This document shows positions 24,573 to 33,229 of a stretch of 64,000 nt of DNA, piece by piece. The position numbers and the translations under genes were made by a program. Position 1 is the stretch's first letter. Each line of letters begins with the position of its first letter. This stretch comes from Streptomyces sp. NBC_00358. GTDB lineage: Bacteria > Actinomycetota > Actinomycetes > Streptomycetales > Streptomycetaceae. Below the pieces are notes generated by a model that worked only from the letters and a program-made list of their open reading frames with translations, was not told the origin of the DNA and made no database searches. The DNA lies in contig NZ_CP107976.1 of NCBI RefSeq assembly GCF_036099295.1, positions 6,634,001 through 6,698,000 on the forward strand, read 5' to 3'.

Positions 24573-25544
24573 TCACCGGTAGAGCGCCGCCGACCCGGCC
24601 GCGTCCTCGGCGCAACGTGCCCGCAGCGACGCCGGAGCGAGCACCTCCACCTCGGGCCCGAGCCCCCGCAGCTGCACGCGGGCGACCTCCTCGGACTCGA
24701 CCGGCAGGGTGAGGGTCACCCAGTCCTGTCCACCGGGGGTGCCGGATGTCGGCAGCGCCTCCTTCGCGGACGCGGGATCAAGGACGTACGGCAGTCGGCG
24801 TACGCCCTCCGGGGACAGCCGTACGACCACCTCGGCCCGCAGGACGGACCGCGCGAACTCCTCGGCCCGCTCCTCCCAGAACCCGGGCAGATCGAATCCC
24901 TCGTCCCGCCGGAACCGCTCCGCGCCGAGGTCGACGGCGGTGAACCGGTCGATCCGGTACACCCGGAAGGTCTCCGCGTCCGCCACCCGGGCGCACAGGT
25001 ACCAGAGGCCCGCCTTCAGGACGAGTCCGTACGGTTCGAGCGTCCGCTCCACCTCCGCCTCGCCCCGCCGGTAGCGCGCGCTGACCGGGCGGTCGTCCCA
25101 CACCGCGTCAGCGACCGCCGGCAGCAGCTCCGGCGTCCGGGGCTCGCTGAACCAGGCGGGCGCGTCCAGATGGAACCGCTGCGCCGCCGAGCGCGAGGCG
25201 TCCCGTACGGAAGGCAGCAGCGCGGCCGACACCTTCAGCCGGGCCGCCGAAGCGGTGTCCTGGAGGCCCATCTCGCGCAGCGCCCCCGGCACCCCGCTCA
25301 GGAACAGCGCCTCCGCCTCGCTGCGCGCGAGACCCGTCAGCCGCGTCCGGTACCCGCCGACCAGGCGGTAGCCGCCGGTCCGGCCCCGGTCCGCGTACAC
25401 CGGGACACCCGCCTCCGAGAGCGCCTGGGCGTCCCGTGTGATCGTGCGCTCGGACACCTCCAGCTCCCGCGCCAGCTCGGCGGCGGTCATCGACGCACGG
25501 GTCTGGAGCAGCAGCACCATCTTGATCAGACGAGCGGCACGCAT
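24573..25544 (-). CDS. YafY-type HTH and WYL domain regulator
   Basis: A 323-residue transcription factor. The HTH_11 domain (about 1-60: MRAARLIKMVLLLQTRASMT, AAELARELEVSERTITRDAQ) is followed by a WYL domain (about 135-200: RTLEPYGLVLKAGLWYLCAR then TFRVYRIDRFTAVD) and a WCX C-terminal region. WYL domains sense nucleic acid or nucleotide ligands and are found in PafB/PafC, the DNA-damage activators. Here only one HTH-WYL protein is present. The promoter directly upstream (25551-25573) resembles the PafBC-dependent damage class. Start ATG 25544 would be leaderless. Confidence 0.93.
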   Translation of the reverse strand: MRAARLIKMVLLLQTRASMTAAELARELEVSERTITRDAQALSEAGVPVYADRGRTGGYRLVGGYRTRLTGLARSEAEALFLSGVPGALREMGLQDTASAARLKVSAALLPSVRDASRSAAQRFHLDAPAWFSEPRTPELLPAVADAVWDDRPVSARYRRGEAEVERTLEPYGLVLKAGLWYLCARVADAETFRVYRIDRFTAVDLGAERFRRDEGFDLPGFWEERAEEFARSVLRAEVVVRLSPEGVRRLPYVLDPASAKEALPTSGTPGGQDWVTLTLPVESEEVARVQLRGLGPEVEVLAPASLRARCAEDAAGSAALYR

Positions 25545-25550
25545 GGATTC

Positions 25551-25573
25551 ATCATGCCGGGCACCACTGACAA
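25551..25573 (-). promoter_or_regulatory. Candidate DNA-damage promoter of the WYL regulator
   Basis: On the minus strand TTGTCAGTG, 8 bases (GTGCCCGG), then CATGAT, with 6 bases to the ATG. The upstream box is a perfect match to RecA-NDp; the -10 deviates at its first base (C for T). Confidence 0.65.
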
Positions 25574-25630
25574 CGCGGGGACGGGCAGCTGACCCCGCGA
25601 GGCCGCCGCGCGAGGGCGCGGGGAAAAGCA

Positions 25631-25664
25631 GTGAAGGGGTACGGCGGTCGCCGTACCCCTTCAC
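25631..25664 (-). terminator. Terminator after aceE
   Basis: 15-base perfect arms GTGAAGGGGTACGGC and GCCGTACCCCTTCAC with a 4-base loop; on the minus strand it is followed by TGCTTTTCCC. Confidence 0.85.
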
Positions 25665-25683
25665 CGGGTTCACACCCCGAGCA

Positions 25684-28383
25684 CTACAGGCCGTAGCGCT
25701 CCCGGGCCTCCTTCACCGCGGACGCCTTGACCTCACCGCGGCGGGCGAGCTGCGCCAGCGCCGCGACGACGATCGACTGGGCGTCCACGCCGAAGTGACG
25801 GCGGGCCGCCGCACGCGTGTCGGAGAGACCGAAGCCGTCGGCGCCGAGCGAGGACCAGTCCTGCTCGACCCACTGCGCGATCTGGTCCGGGACCTGGCGC
25901 ATGTAGTCGGAGACCGCGAGCACCGGGCCCTCGGCGCCCTGCAGCGCCTGGCGGACGAACGGCACCCTCTCCTCGCCGCGCAGCAGGGCCTCGTCGGCCT
26001 CCAGCGCGTCGCGGCGCAGCTCGGTCCAGGAGGTCGCGGACCACACGTCGGCGGCCACGCCCCACTCCTCGGCGAGCAGCCGCTGAGCCTCCAGCGTCCA
26101 GTGGATCGCCGTGCCGGAGCCGAGAAGCTGGATGCGCGGGGCGTTCGCCGCGGCCACGTTCAGGCCCGCCGACTCCGCCGTGTTGAAGCGGTACAGACCC
26201 TTGAGGATGCCCTCGTCGACACCGGCCGGCTTGGCGGGCTGCGGCATCGGCTCGTTGTAGACGGTCAGGTAGTAGAAGACGTCCTGGTCCTCGCCCGGGG
26301 CCGCCTCGCCGTACATCCGGCGCAGACCGTCCTTGACGATCGCCGCGATCTCGTACGCGAACGCCGGGTCGTAGGACAGCGCCGCCGGGTTGGTCGCCGC
26401 GATGACGGGGGAGTGGCCGTCCGCGTGCTGGAGACCCTCACCGGTCAGCGTCGTACGGCCCGCCGTGGCACCGACCAGGAAGCCGCGGCCGAGCTGGTCG
26501 CCGAGCTGCCACATCTGGTCGGCGGTGCGCTGCCAGCCGAACATCGAGTAGAAGATGTAGAAGGGGATCATCGTTTCGCCGTGCGTGGAGTACGCGGTCG
26601 ACGCGGCGATGAAGTCCGCCATGGAACCGGCCTCGGTGATCCCCTCGTTGAGGATCTGGCCGTCCTTGGCCTCCTTGTAGTACATCAGCTGGTCGCGGTC
26701 GACCGGCTCGTACGTCTGGCCCTTGGGCGAGTAGATGCCCAGCGACGGGAAGAGCGACTCCATACCGAAGGTACGGGCCTCGTCCGGGACGATCGGTACC
26801 CAGCGCCGGCCGGTCTGCTTGTCGCGGACCAGGTCCTTGACCAGCCGGACGAAGGCCATCGTCGTCGCCAGGTTCTGCGTGCCGGATCCCTTGTCGAAGG
26901 CCGCGAACGTCTTGTCGGCGGAGGCCGGCAGCGGGGCCACGGCGTGCGTACGGCGGGCCGGGGCCGGGCCGCCGAGCGCCGCGCGGCGCTCCTGGAGGTA
27001 GCGGACCTCGGGGGAATCGGCGCCCGGGTGGCCGTAGGGCACCACGCCGTCGATGAACTGGCTGTCGGAGATGGGCAGTTCGAGCAGGTCACGCATCTGC
27101 TTGAACTCGTCCGTCGACAGCTTCTTCATCTGGTGGTTGGCGTTCTTCGACGCGAAGCCCTCACCGAGGGTGTGGCCCTTGACCGTCTGGGCCAGGATCA
27201 CCGTCGGCGCGCCCTTGTGGGCGAGGGCGGCGCGGTAGGCCGCGTACACCTTGCGGGCCTCGTGACCGCCGCGCGAGAGGTGGAAGCACTCGAAGATCTT
27301 GTCGTCGCTCAGCAGCTTCGCCATCTCGACGAGCGCCGGGTCGGAGCCGAAGAAGTCCTGGCGGATGTAGGCGGCGTCGCGGGTCTGGTACGTCTGCACC
27401 TGCGCGTCGGGTACCTGGCGCAGGCGGCGGACGAGCGCGCCCGTGGTGTCGAGCCGGAACAGCTCGTCCCAGGCCGAGCCCCACAGCGACTTCACGACGT
27501 TCCAGCCGGCGCCGCGGAACTGGGCCTCCAGCTCCTGCACGATCTTGAAGTTCGCGCGGACCGGGCCGTCGAGGCGCTGCAGGTTGCAGTTGATGACGAA
27601 GGTCAGGTTGTCCAGACCCTCGCGGGAGGCGAGTGCGAGTGCCGCCGTCGACTCCGGCTCGTCCATCTCGCCGTCACCGAGGAACGCCCACACGTGGGAC
27701 GCCGAGACGTCCTTGATGCCGCGGTTGGTGAGGTAGCGGTTGAAGCGGGCCTGGTAGATCGCCGACAGCGGGCCGAGACCCATGGAGACGGTCGGGAACT
27801 CCCACAGCCAGGGCAGCCGGCGCGGGTGCGGGTACGACGGGAGGCCGTTGCCGCCCGCCTCCTGGCGGAAGTTGTCCAGGTGCTGCTCGGACAGACGCCC
27901 GTCGAGGAAGGCGCGGGCGTAGATGCCGGGGGAGGCGTGGCCCTGGATGTAGAGCTGGTCGCCGGACCCGTCACCCTCCTTGCCCTTGAAGAAGTGGTTG
28001 AAGCCGGTCTCGTAGAGCCAGGCCGCGGAGGCGAAGGTGGCGATGTGGCCGCCGACGCCGTGCTTCGCGCCCCGGGTCACCATCGCGGCCGCGTTCCAGC
28101 GGTTCCACGCGGTGATCCTGGACTCCGTCGCCTCGTCGCCGTCCACGGTGGGCTCGGCGGCGGTGGGGATGGTGTTGACGTAGTCGGTCTCGAGCAGCTT
28201 GGGCAGCGCGAGACCGTTGCCCTCGGCGCGCTCCAGCGTGCGGCGCATCAGGTACGCGGCACGGTGCGGCCCGGCCGCCTGGGTGACGGCGTCCAGGGAG
28301 GCCTGCCACTCGGCGGTCTCCTCGGGGTCGCGGTCCGGGAGCTGGTCGAGCTCGCTCGGCTGGATTGCGGTGGGGTCGGTCAT
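25684..28383 (-). CDS. aceE: Pyruvate dehydrogenase E1 component (homodimeric type)
   Basis: An 899-residue thiamine-diphosphate enzyme that decarboxylates pyruvate and acetylates the E2 lipoyl group. The TPP motif starts at WAFLGDGEMDEPES and ends at FVINCNLQRLDG; GHASPGIYARAFLDGRL, SRGGHEARKVYAAY and NEGITEAGSMADFIA are typical of the single-chain AceE class. GGAAGG precedes the ATG. The E2 and E3 genes lie 1.2-4.5 kb upstream on the same strand but with their own terminator, and a GntR gene sits just upstream. A perfect palindrome lies about 130 bases before the start. Confidence 0.97.
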   Translation of the reverse strand: MTDPTAIQPSELDQLPDRDPEETAEWQASLDAVTQAAGPHRAAYLMRRTLERAEGNGLALPKLLETDYVNTIPTAAEPTVDGDEATESRITAWNRWNAAAMVTRGAKHGVGGHIATFASAAWLYETGFNHFFKGKEGDGSGDQLYIQGHASPGIYARAFLDGRLSEQHLDNFRQEAGGNGLPSYPHPRRLPWLWEFPTVSMGLGPLSAIYQARFNRYLTNRGIKDVSASHVWAFLGDGEMDEPESTAALALASREGLDNLTFVINCNLQRLDGPVRANFKIVQELEAQFRGAGWNVVKSLWGSAWDELFRLDTTGALVRRLRQVPDAQVQTYQTRDAAYIRQDFFGSDPALVEMAKLLSDDKIFECFHLSRGGHEARKVYAAYRAALAHKGAPTVILAQTVKGHTLGEGFASKNANHQMKKLSTDEFKQMRDLLELPISDSQFIDGVVPYGHPGADSPEVRYLQERRAALGGPAPARRTHAVAPLPASADKTFAAFDKGSGTQNLATTMAFVRLVKDLVRDKQTGRRWVPIVPDEARTFGMESLFPSLGIYSPKGQTYEPVDRDQLMYYKEAKDGQILNEGITEAGSMADFIAASTAYSTHGETMIPFYIFYSMFGWQRTADQMWQLGDQLGRGFLVGATAGRTTLTGEGLQHADGHSPVIAATNPAALSYDPAFAYEIAAIVKDGLRRMYGEAAPGEDQDVFYYLTVYNEPMPQPAKPAGVDEGILKGLYRFNTAESAGLNVAAANAPRIQLLGSGTAIHWTLEAQRLLAEEWGVAADVWSATSWTELRRDALEADEALLRGEERVPFVRQALQGAEGPVLAVSDYMRQVPDQIAQWVEQDWSSLGADGFGLSDTRAAARRHFGVDAQSIVVAALAQLARRGEVKASAVKEARERYGL

Positions 28384-28508
28384 TGCGCCGCCTTCCGGAT
28401 GCGGAGGGGGGTTCCCTCATCGGCAAGGGGTGTTCGGGGGGTGCCCTTGGTCTATGGCAGGACAGGGCGGCGGGCCCTTGTAGGAGCCCGTCGGTGACTG
28501 TAACTCCC

Positions 28509-28525
28509 TGATCGATGATCGATCA
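28509..28525. promoter_or_regulatory. Perfect 17-bp palindrome upstream of aceE
   Basis: TGATCGAT-G-ATCGATCA, lying 126-142 bases before the aceE start and about 155 bases past the GntR stop. It is A+T-rich against the surroundings and has dyad symmetry suited to a dimeric repressor. The regulator is unknown. Confidence 0.6.
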
Positions 28526-28679
28526 AAGGATTCCGGAGGAAATCCTCTTCAGATCGGAAAGTCGGCACGGGGTGTCTTGAAGCCAGGCACCGAGTGCCGT
28601 GAATATCGACGGTTTTCGCAGGTGGGAGCACGGTTGAGCGCGGGTGTGCTCCGCTGCGCCGACGTCGTCCGGCCGTACC

Positions 28680-29303
28680 TCACGGGCGAGGGGCGCAGCC
28701 GAGGACATGGGCCTTCACGAGGTCCGCGATCAGTGGGTCGCGCCGACGGAAGGCGTCCACGAGGGCCTCGTGCTCCTCCGCGTACGACTGCTGCACGGTC
28801 CCCAGCCAGCGGATGGACAGGGCCGTGAAGACCTCGATGCCCAGGCCCTCCCAGGTGTGCAGGAGGACGGAGTTCCCGGCGGCCCGGACCAGTTCGCGGT
28901 GGAACCCCACGGTGTGCCGCACCTGGCCGGTGCCGTCGGCCAGCCGGTCGGCCTCGTACAGCGCCGTCACGTGCGGTTCGAGGGCGGAGCAGTCCTCGGC
29001 CAGCCGCCCGGCGGCCAGCTCCGCCGCGATGGCCTCCAGACCGGCTCGTACGGGGTAGCTCTCCTCCAGGTCGGCGGCGGTCAGGTTCCGCACCCGTACG
29101 CCCTTGTTCGGCGCCGACTCGATCAGCCGCAGCGACTCCAGCTCACGCAGCGCCTCCCTGACCGGGGTCTGGCTGACCTCCAGCTCGGTGGCGATCCGCC
29201 GCTCCACGATCCGCTCGCCCGGCTTCCAGCGCCCGCTGACGATCCCCTCCACGATGTGCTCGCGGATCTGTTCGCGCAGCGAGTGGACGACGGGCGCGGT
29301 CAT
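28680..29303 (-). CDS. GntR family regulator (FCD subfamily)
   Basis: A 207-residue transcription factor. The winged helix (VHSLREQIREHIVEGIVSGR, RIATELEVSQTPVREALREL, ESLRLIESAPNKGVRVRN) is standard GntR; the C-terminal all-helical FCD domain (about 80-205, with HTVGFHRELVRAAGN) normally binds carboxylic acids through metal-held His. AAAGGAG lies 5 bases before ATG 29303. Placed between aceE and the E2 gene, it is a candidate controller of pyruvate dehydrogenase, comparable to PdhR in E. coli; that is inference from position. Confidence 0.93.
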   Translation of the reverse strand: MTAPVVHSLREQIREHIVEGIVSGRWKPGERIVERRIATELEVSQTPVREALRELESLRLIESAPNKGVRVRNLTAADLEESYPVRAGLEAIAAELAAGRLAEDCSALEPHVTALYEADRLADGTGQVRHTVGFHRELVRAAGNSVLLHTWEGLGIEVFTALSIRWLGTVQQSYAEEHEALVDAFRRRDPLIADLVKAHVLGCAPRP

Positions 29304-29351
29304 GAAGGCTCCTTTGGGAGGGGCGGCGAGACGACGAAACCCCGAGGGCGT

Positions 29352-29366
29352 TTGACCTTTAGACAA
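29352..29366. promoter_or_regulatory. Imperfect dyad upstream of the GntR gene
   Basis: TTGACCTTTAGACAA, with half-sites TTGnC/GnCAA, 49-63 bases before the start. GntR/FCD proteins usually bind short dyads in their own promoters; the match is weak (4 of 7 pairs). Confidence 0.35.
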
Positions 29367-29528
29367 TAAGGCCGTGCCCCGGTCGGTGAGGGGTGCTTGG
29401 CGGCGCTTTCCCGCAGGTGAGACGAGACTTACACGCAGTCAGAGTGTTCCCGGCGGTACGGGCCCGTACCGGGTGATATCCCGATTCGTCATGCCTGTGT
29501 CCTCGTGGGATGCCGGGTGGTCCGGAAA

Positions 29529-29568
29529 CACGGCACCCCCGTCCGGAGGTCCGGACGGGGGTGCCGTG
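29529..29568 (-). terminator. Terminator after the E2 gene
   Basis: 18-base perfect arms CACGGCACCCCCGTCCGG and CCGGACGGGGGTGCCGTG around AGGT; on the minus strand TTTCC follows. Confidence 0.88.
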
Positions 29569-29588
29569 CTCAGCGGGGGTGGTGCGGG

Positions 29589-31379
29589 TTACAGGCCGAG
29601 CTCGACCTCGAACTCGCCCGCCTCCAGGATCGCCTTGACCGCGGTCAGGTAGCGGGCCGCGTCGGCGCCGTCCACCAGACGGTGGTCGTAGGACAGCGTC
29701 AGGTAGGTCATGTCGCGGACACCGATGACGGTGCCCTCCTCCGTCTCGATGACGGCCGGACGCTTGACCGTGGCACCGATGCCGAGGATCGCGACCTGGT
29801 TCGGCGGCACGATGATCGTGTCGAAGAGCGCGCCGCGCGAGCCGGTGTTGGAGATGGTGAAGGTCGCGCCGGACAGCTCGTCCGGGGTGATCTTGTTCGC
29901 CCGGACCTTGCCCGCCAGGTCGGCGGTCGCCTTCGAGATACCGGCGATGTTCAGGTCGCCCGCGCGCTTGATGACCGGGGTCATCAGGCCCTTCTCCGAG
30001 TCCACCGCGATACCGATGTTCTCGGTGTCGAAGTAGGTGATCGTGCCCTCGTCCACGTTGATCCGGGCGTTGACGGCCGGGTGGGCCTTCAGCGCCTGGG
30101 CCGCGGCCTTCACGAAGAACGGCATCGGGGAGAGCTTGACGCCCTCGCGGGCCGCGAAGGAGTCCTTCGCCTGCGCGCGGAGCTTCATCAGGCGGGTGAT
30201 GTCGACCTCGACGACCGAGGACAGCTGCGCCTGCTCGTGCAGCGCCTTCACCATGTTGTCGCCGATGACCTTGCGGATGCGGGTCATCTTGACGGTCTGG
30301 CCGCGCAGCGGGGAGGCCTCAAGGGCCGGCGCCTTCTTGGCGGAGGCGGCCGGGGCGGCGGCCGGGGCCGGAGCGGCGGCGGCCTTGGCGGCCTCCGCGG
30401 CGGCGATGACGTCCTGCTTGCGGATACGGCCGCCGACGCCGGTGCCCTTGACGGCGGCCAGGTCGACGCCGTTCTCGGCGGCGAGCTTGCGCACCAGCGG
30501 GGTCACGTACGCACCGTCGTCACCGGCGGTCGCGGCGGGCGCCGGGGCCGGGGTGACGGGGGCGGGCGCGGCCACCGGCGCGGGGGCCGGGGCGGCGGGC
30601 GCGACCGGAGCGGCCGGCTGGACCGGAGCCGGGGCGGCGGCGGCCGGAGCCGGAGCCGGAGCGGCAGGGGCGGCCGGAGCTGCGGCGGGGGCCGGAGCCG
30701 GAGCCGCGGCGGGGGCCGCCGGGGCGGCCGGAGCGGGGGCGGCAGGAGCCGCGCCCGGAGCGCCGATGACGGCCAGCTTGGCGCCGACCTCAGCGGTCTC
30801 GTCCTCGCCGACGACGATCTCCAGCAGCACGCCGGCGACCGGCGCGGGGATCTCGGTGTCGACCTTGTCCGTGGAGACCTCGAGCAGCGGCTCGTCCTCC
30901 GCGACCTCCTCGCCGACCTGCTTCAGCCAGCGGGTGACGGTGCCCTCGGTGACCGACTCGCCCAGCGCGGGCAGCACGACGTCGGTGCCGGAGGCGCCAC
31001 CGGCCGGAGCGGCGGGGGCGGCGGCGGGCGCGGGCGTGGCCGGGGCCGCGGGGGCCTCGGCGACCGGGGCGGGGGCGGCCGGAGCGGCGGCCGGGGCCGG
31101 GGCTTCGGCGGCGGGAGCCGGGGCGGCGGCGGGCGCGCCCGTGCCGTCGTCGATGACGGCCAGCTCGGCGCCGACCTCGACGGTCTCGTCCTCGGCGACC
31201 TTGATGGACGCCAGGATGCCGGCGGCGGGGGAGGGGATCTCGGTGTCGACCTTGTCCGTCGACACCTCCAGCAGCGGCTCGTCGGCCTCGACGCGCTCGC
31301 CCTCGGCCTTCAGCCAGCGGGTGACAGTGCCCTCGGTGACGCTCTCACCGAGTGCCGGAAGGGTTACGGAAACCGGCAT
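29589..31379 (-). CDS. sucB: Dihydrolipoamide acyltransferase (E2), two lipoyl domains
   Basis: A 596-residue core protein of 2-oxo acid dehydrogenase complexes. Two nearly identical lipoyl domains (about 1-76 and 135-210), each with LEVSTDKVDTEIP where the Lys is lipoylated, are joined by long Ala/Pro linkers. A peripheral-subunit-binding domain follows (about 292-325, YVTPLVRKLAAENGVDL, GTGVGGRIRKQDV) and then the catalytic domain with SYDHRLVDGADAARYL. It may serve pyruvate, 2-oxoglutarate or both: in actinobacteria the 2-oxoglutarate E1 (Kgd/OdhA type) lacks its own lipoyl domain. No such E1 is in the window. Confidence 0.95.
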   Translation of the reverse strand: MPVSVTLPALGESVTEGTVTRWLKAEGERVEADEPLLEVSTDKVDTEIPSPAAGILASIKVAEDETVEVGAELAVIDDGTGAPAAAPAPAAEAPAPAAAPAAPAPVAEAPAAPATPAPAAAPAAPAGGASGTDVVLPALGESVTEGTVTRWLKQVGEEVAEDEPLLEVSTDKVDTEIPAPVAGVLLEIVVGEDETAEVGAKLAVIGAPGAAPAAPAPAAPAAPAAAPAPAPAAAPAAPAAPAPAPAAAAPAPVQPAAPVAPAAPAPAPVAAPAPVTPAPAPAATAGDDGAYVTPLVRKLAAENGVDLAAVKGTGVGGRIRKQDVIAAAEAAKAAAAPAPAAAPAASAKKAPALEASPLRGQTVKMTRIRKVIGDNMVKALHEQAQLSSVVEVDITRLMKLRAQAKDSFAAREGVKLSPMPFFVKAAAQALKAHPAVNARINVDEGTITYFDTENIGIAVDSEKGLMTPVIKRAGDLNIAGISKATADLAGKVRANKITPDELSGATFTISNTGSRGALFDTIIVPPNQVAILGIGATVKRPAVIETEEGTVIGVRDMTYLTLSYDHRLVDGADAARYLTAVKAILEAGEFEVELGL

Positions 31380-31525
31380 GGTTTCTGTTGCTCCTTATTG
31401 GGGTCTCCCCTGCTCGATCGGAATCGAGAGCTAGGGGAAGTGCGGAAGTCTGTGGTCGTCGTCGCGCCCTGCTCGACGCGGGGACTGGGTACGGCCGACG
31501 GCCGGGAGGACCCGGCCGGGGCTGA

Positions 31526-32914
31526 TCAGTCGTGCGCGTGCAGCGGCTTGCCCGCGAGGGCGAGGTGGGCCTCGCCGAGCGCCTCGTTCTGCGTCGGGTG
31601 GGCGTGGATGAGCTGAGCGACCTCGGCGGGCAGCGCTTCCCAGTTGTAGATGAGCTGGGCTTCGCCGACCTGCTCGCCCATGCGGTCGCCGACCATGTGG
31701 ACGCCGACCACGGCACCGTCCTTCACCTGGACGAGCTTGATCTCGCCCGAGGTGTTGAGGATCTTGCTCTTGCCGTTGCCCGCGAGGCTGTACTTCAGGG
31801 CGACGACCTTGTCCGCACCGTAGATCTCCTTGGCCTTGGCCTCGGTGATACCCACGGAGGCGACCTCGGGGTGGCAGTACGTCACGCGGGGGACGCCGTC
31901 GTAGTCGATCGGGACGGTCTTCAGACCCGCCAGCCGCTCCGCGACCAGCATGCCCTCGGCGAAGCCGACGTGGGCGAGCTGGAGCGTCGGGACGAGGTCG
32001 CCCACGGCGGAGATCGTCGGGACGTTCGTGCGCATGTACTCGTCGACCAGGACGTAGCCGCGGTCCATCGCGACGCCCTGCTCCTCGTAGCCGAGACCGG
32101 CCGAGACCGGGCCGCGGCCGACGGCGACGAGCAGCAGCTCGGCCTCGAACTCCTTGCCGTCGGCAAGGGTGACCTTGACGCCGTTCTGGGTGTACTCGGC
32201 CTTCGAGAAGAAGGTGCCCAGGTTGAACTTGATGCCGCGCTTGCGGAACGCGCGCTCAAGAAGCTTGGAGGAGTTCTCGTCCTCGAGGGGCGCGAGGTGC
32301 TTGAGGCCCTCGATGATCGTCACCTCGGCGCCGAAGGACTTCCACGCGGAGGCGAACTCCACGCCGATGACACCGCCGCCCAGGATGATCGCGGACTGCG
32401 GCACGCGGTCCAGGACGAGGGCGTGGTCCGAGGAGATGATGCGGTTGCCGTCGATCTCCAGGCCCGGCAGCGACTTCGGCACGGAGCCGGTCGCGAGGAG
32501 CACGTGGCGGCCCTGGACGCGCTGCCCGTTCACGTCGACGGAGGTCGGGGAGGACAGACGGCCCTCACCCTCGATGTACGTCACCTTGCGGGACGCGATG
32601 AGACCCTGGAGACCCTTGTACAGGCCCGAGACGACCCCGTCCTTGTACTTGTGGACGGCGGGTACGTCGATGCCCTCGAAGGTGGCCTTGACGCCGAACT
32701 GCGCGCTCTCGCGGGCCTGGTCGGCGATCTCACCCGCGTGCAGCAGGGCCTTCGTGGGGATGCACCCACGGTGCAGGCAGGTACCGCCGACCTTGTCCTT
32801 CTCGATCAGGGCGACGTCCAGGCCCAGCTGCGCTCCGCGCAGCGCCGCGGCGTAACCGCCGCTACCGCCGCCGAGGATCACTAGGTCGAAAACGGTGCTG
32901 GCGTCGTTCGCCAC
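31526..32914 (-). CDS. lpdA: Dihydrolipoyl dehydrogenase (E3)
   Basis: A 462-residue FAD enzyme that re-oxidises the E2 dihydrolipoyl group and passes electrons to NAD. The FAD motif is VILGGGSGGYAAALRGAQLG, the redox disulfide GGTCLHRGCIPTKAL, the NAD motif ILGGGVIGVEFASAWKSFG, and the catalytic His-Glu pair is in HAHPTQNEALGEAHLA. GTG 32914 has GGAGG 7 bases upstream; an earlier frame start is not needed. It precedes the E2 gene by 146 bases, likely one operon lpdA-sucB. Confidence 0.97.
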   Translation of the reverse strand: MANDASTVFDLVILGGGSGGYAAALRGAQLGLDVALIEKDKVGGTCLHRGCIPTKALLHAGEIADQARESAQFGVKATFEGIDVPAVHKYKDGVVSGLYKGLQGLIASRKVTYIEGEGRLSSPTSVDVNGQRVQGRHVLLATGSVPKSLPGLEIDGNRIISSDHALVLDRVPQSAIILGGGVIGVEFASAWKSFGAEVTIIEGLKHLAPLEDENSSKLLERAFRKRGIKFNLGTFFSKAEYTQNGVKVTLADGKEFEAELLLVAVGRGPVSAGLGYEEQGVAMDRGYVLVDEYMRTNVPTISAVGDLVPTLQLAHVGFAEGMLVAERLAGLKTVPIDYDGVPRVTYCHPEVASVGITEAKAKEIYGADKVVALKYSLAGNGKSKILNTSGEIKLVQVKDGAVVGVHMVGDRMGEQVGEAQLIYNWEALPAEVAQLIHAHPTQNEALGEAHLALAGKPLHAHD

Positions 32915-33229
32915 GTCACGTCCTCCATGCATGTGCGCCGTAACGCCGGGCACCTTTGTCCCTTACGGGCGGTTGACCGGTCGGTCGGCTGGTGTCCGGC
33001 CGCTCTTTCTACGGCCCTGTGGTGGGGGCCCTGTCCTGCCGAGAACCCATCTTCGCACTTGTCGAGGGCGAGCGAGACGCCGGGCCGGGGTGTGGGACGT
33101 CTGATCCATCACGTCGAGGGGGTACGGAGCCGGGTGAACCTGCGGATTTCGTCGAGGGCGAAACCCCCGTACGCCCGAACGAGCGGCCCCGGGCGGGGAA
33201 TCGCCCGGGGCCGCTCGCCGTACGGAGGG
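32915..33229. other. Intergenic region between pepA and lpdA
   Basis: 315 bases with the pepA terminator (33181-33216) and the lpdA promoter area. No further gene or named operator is evident. Confidence 0.5.
33181..33216 (-). terminator. Terminator after pepA
   Basis: 15-base arms GAGCGGCCCCGGGCG and CGCCCGGGGCCGCTC with a 6-base loop, 14 bases after the stop. Confidence 0.82.

Noticed and set aside
25438..28497. Open frame of 1019 codons opposite aceE
   Set aside because: Shadow of a highly G/C-biased gene; aceE itself is unmistakable.
28523..28708. 61-codon reverse frame between GntR and aceE
   Set aside because: No ribosome site or bias; it overlaps the GntR stop and the palindrome region.
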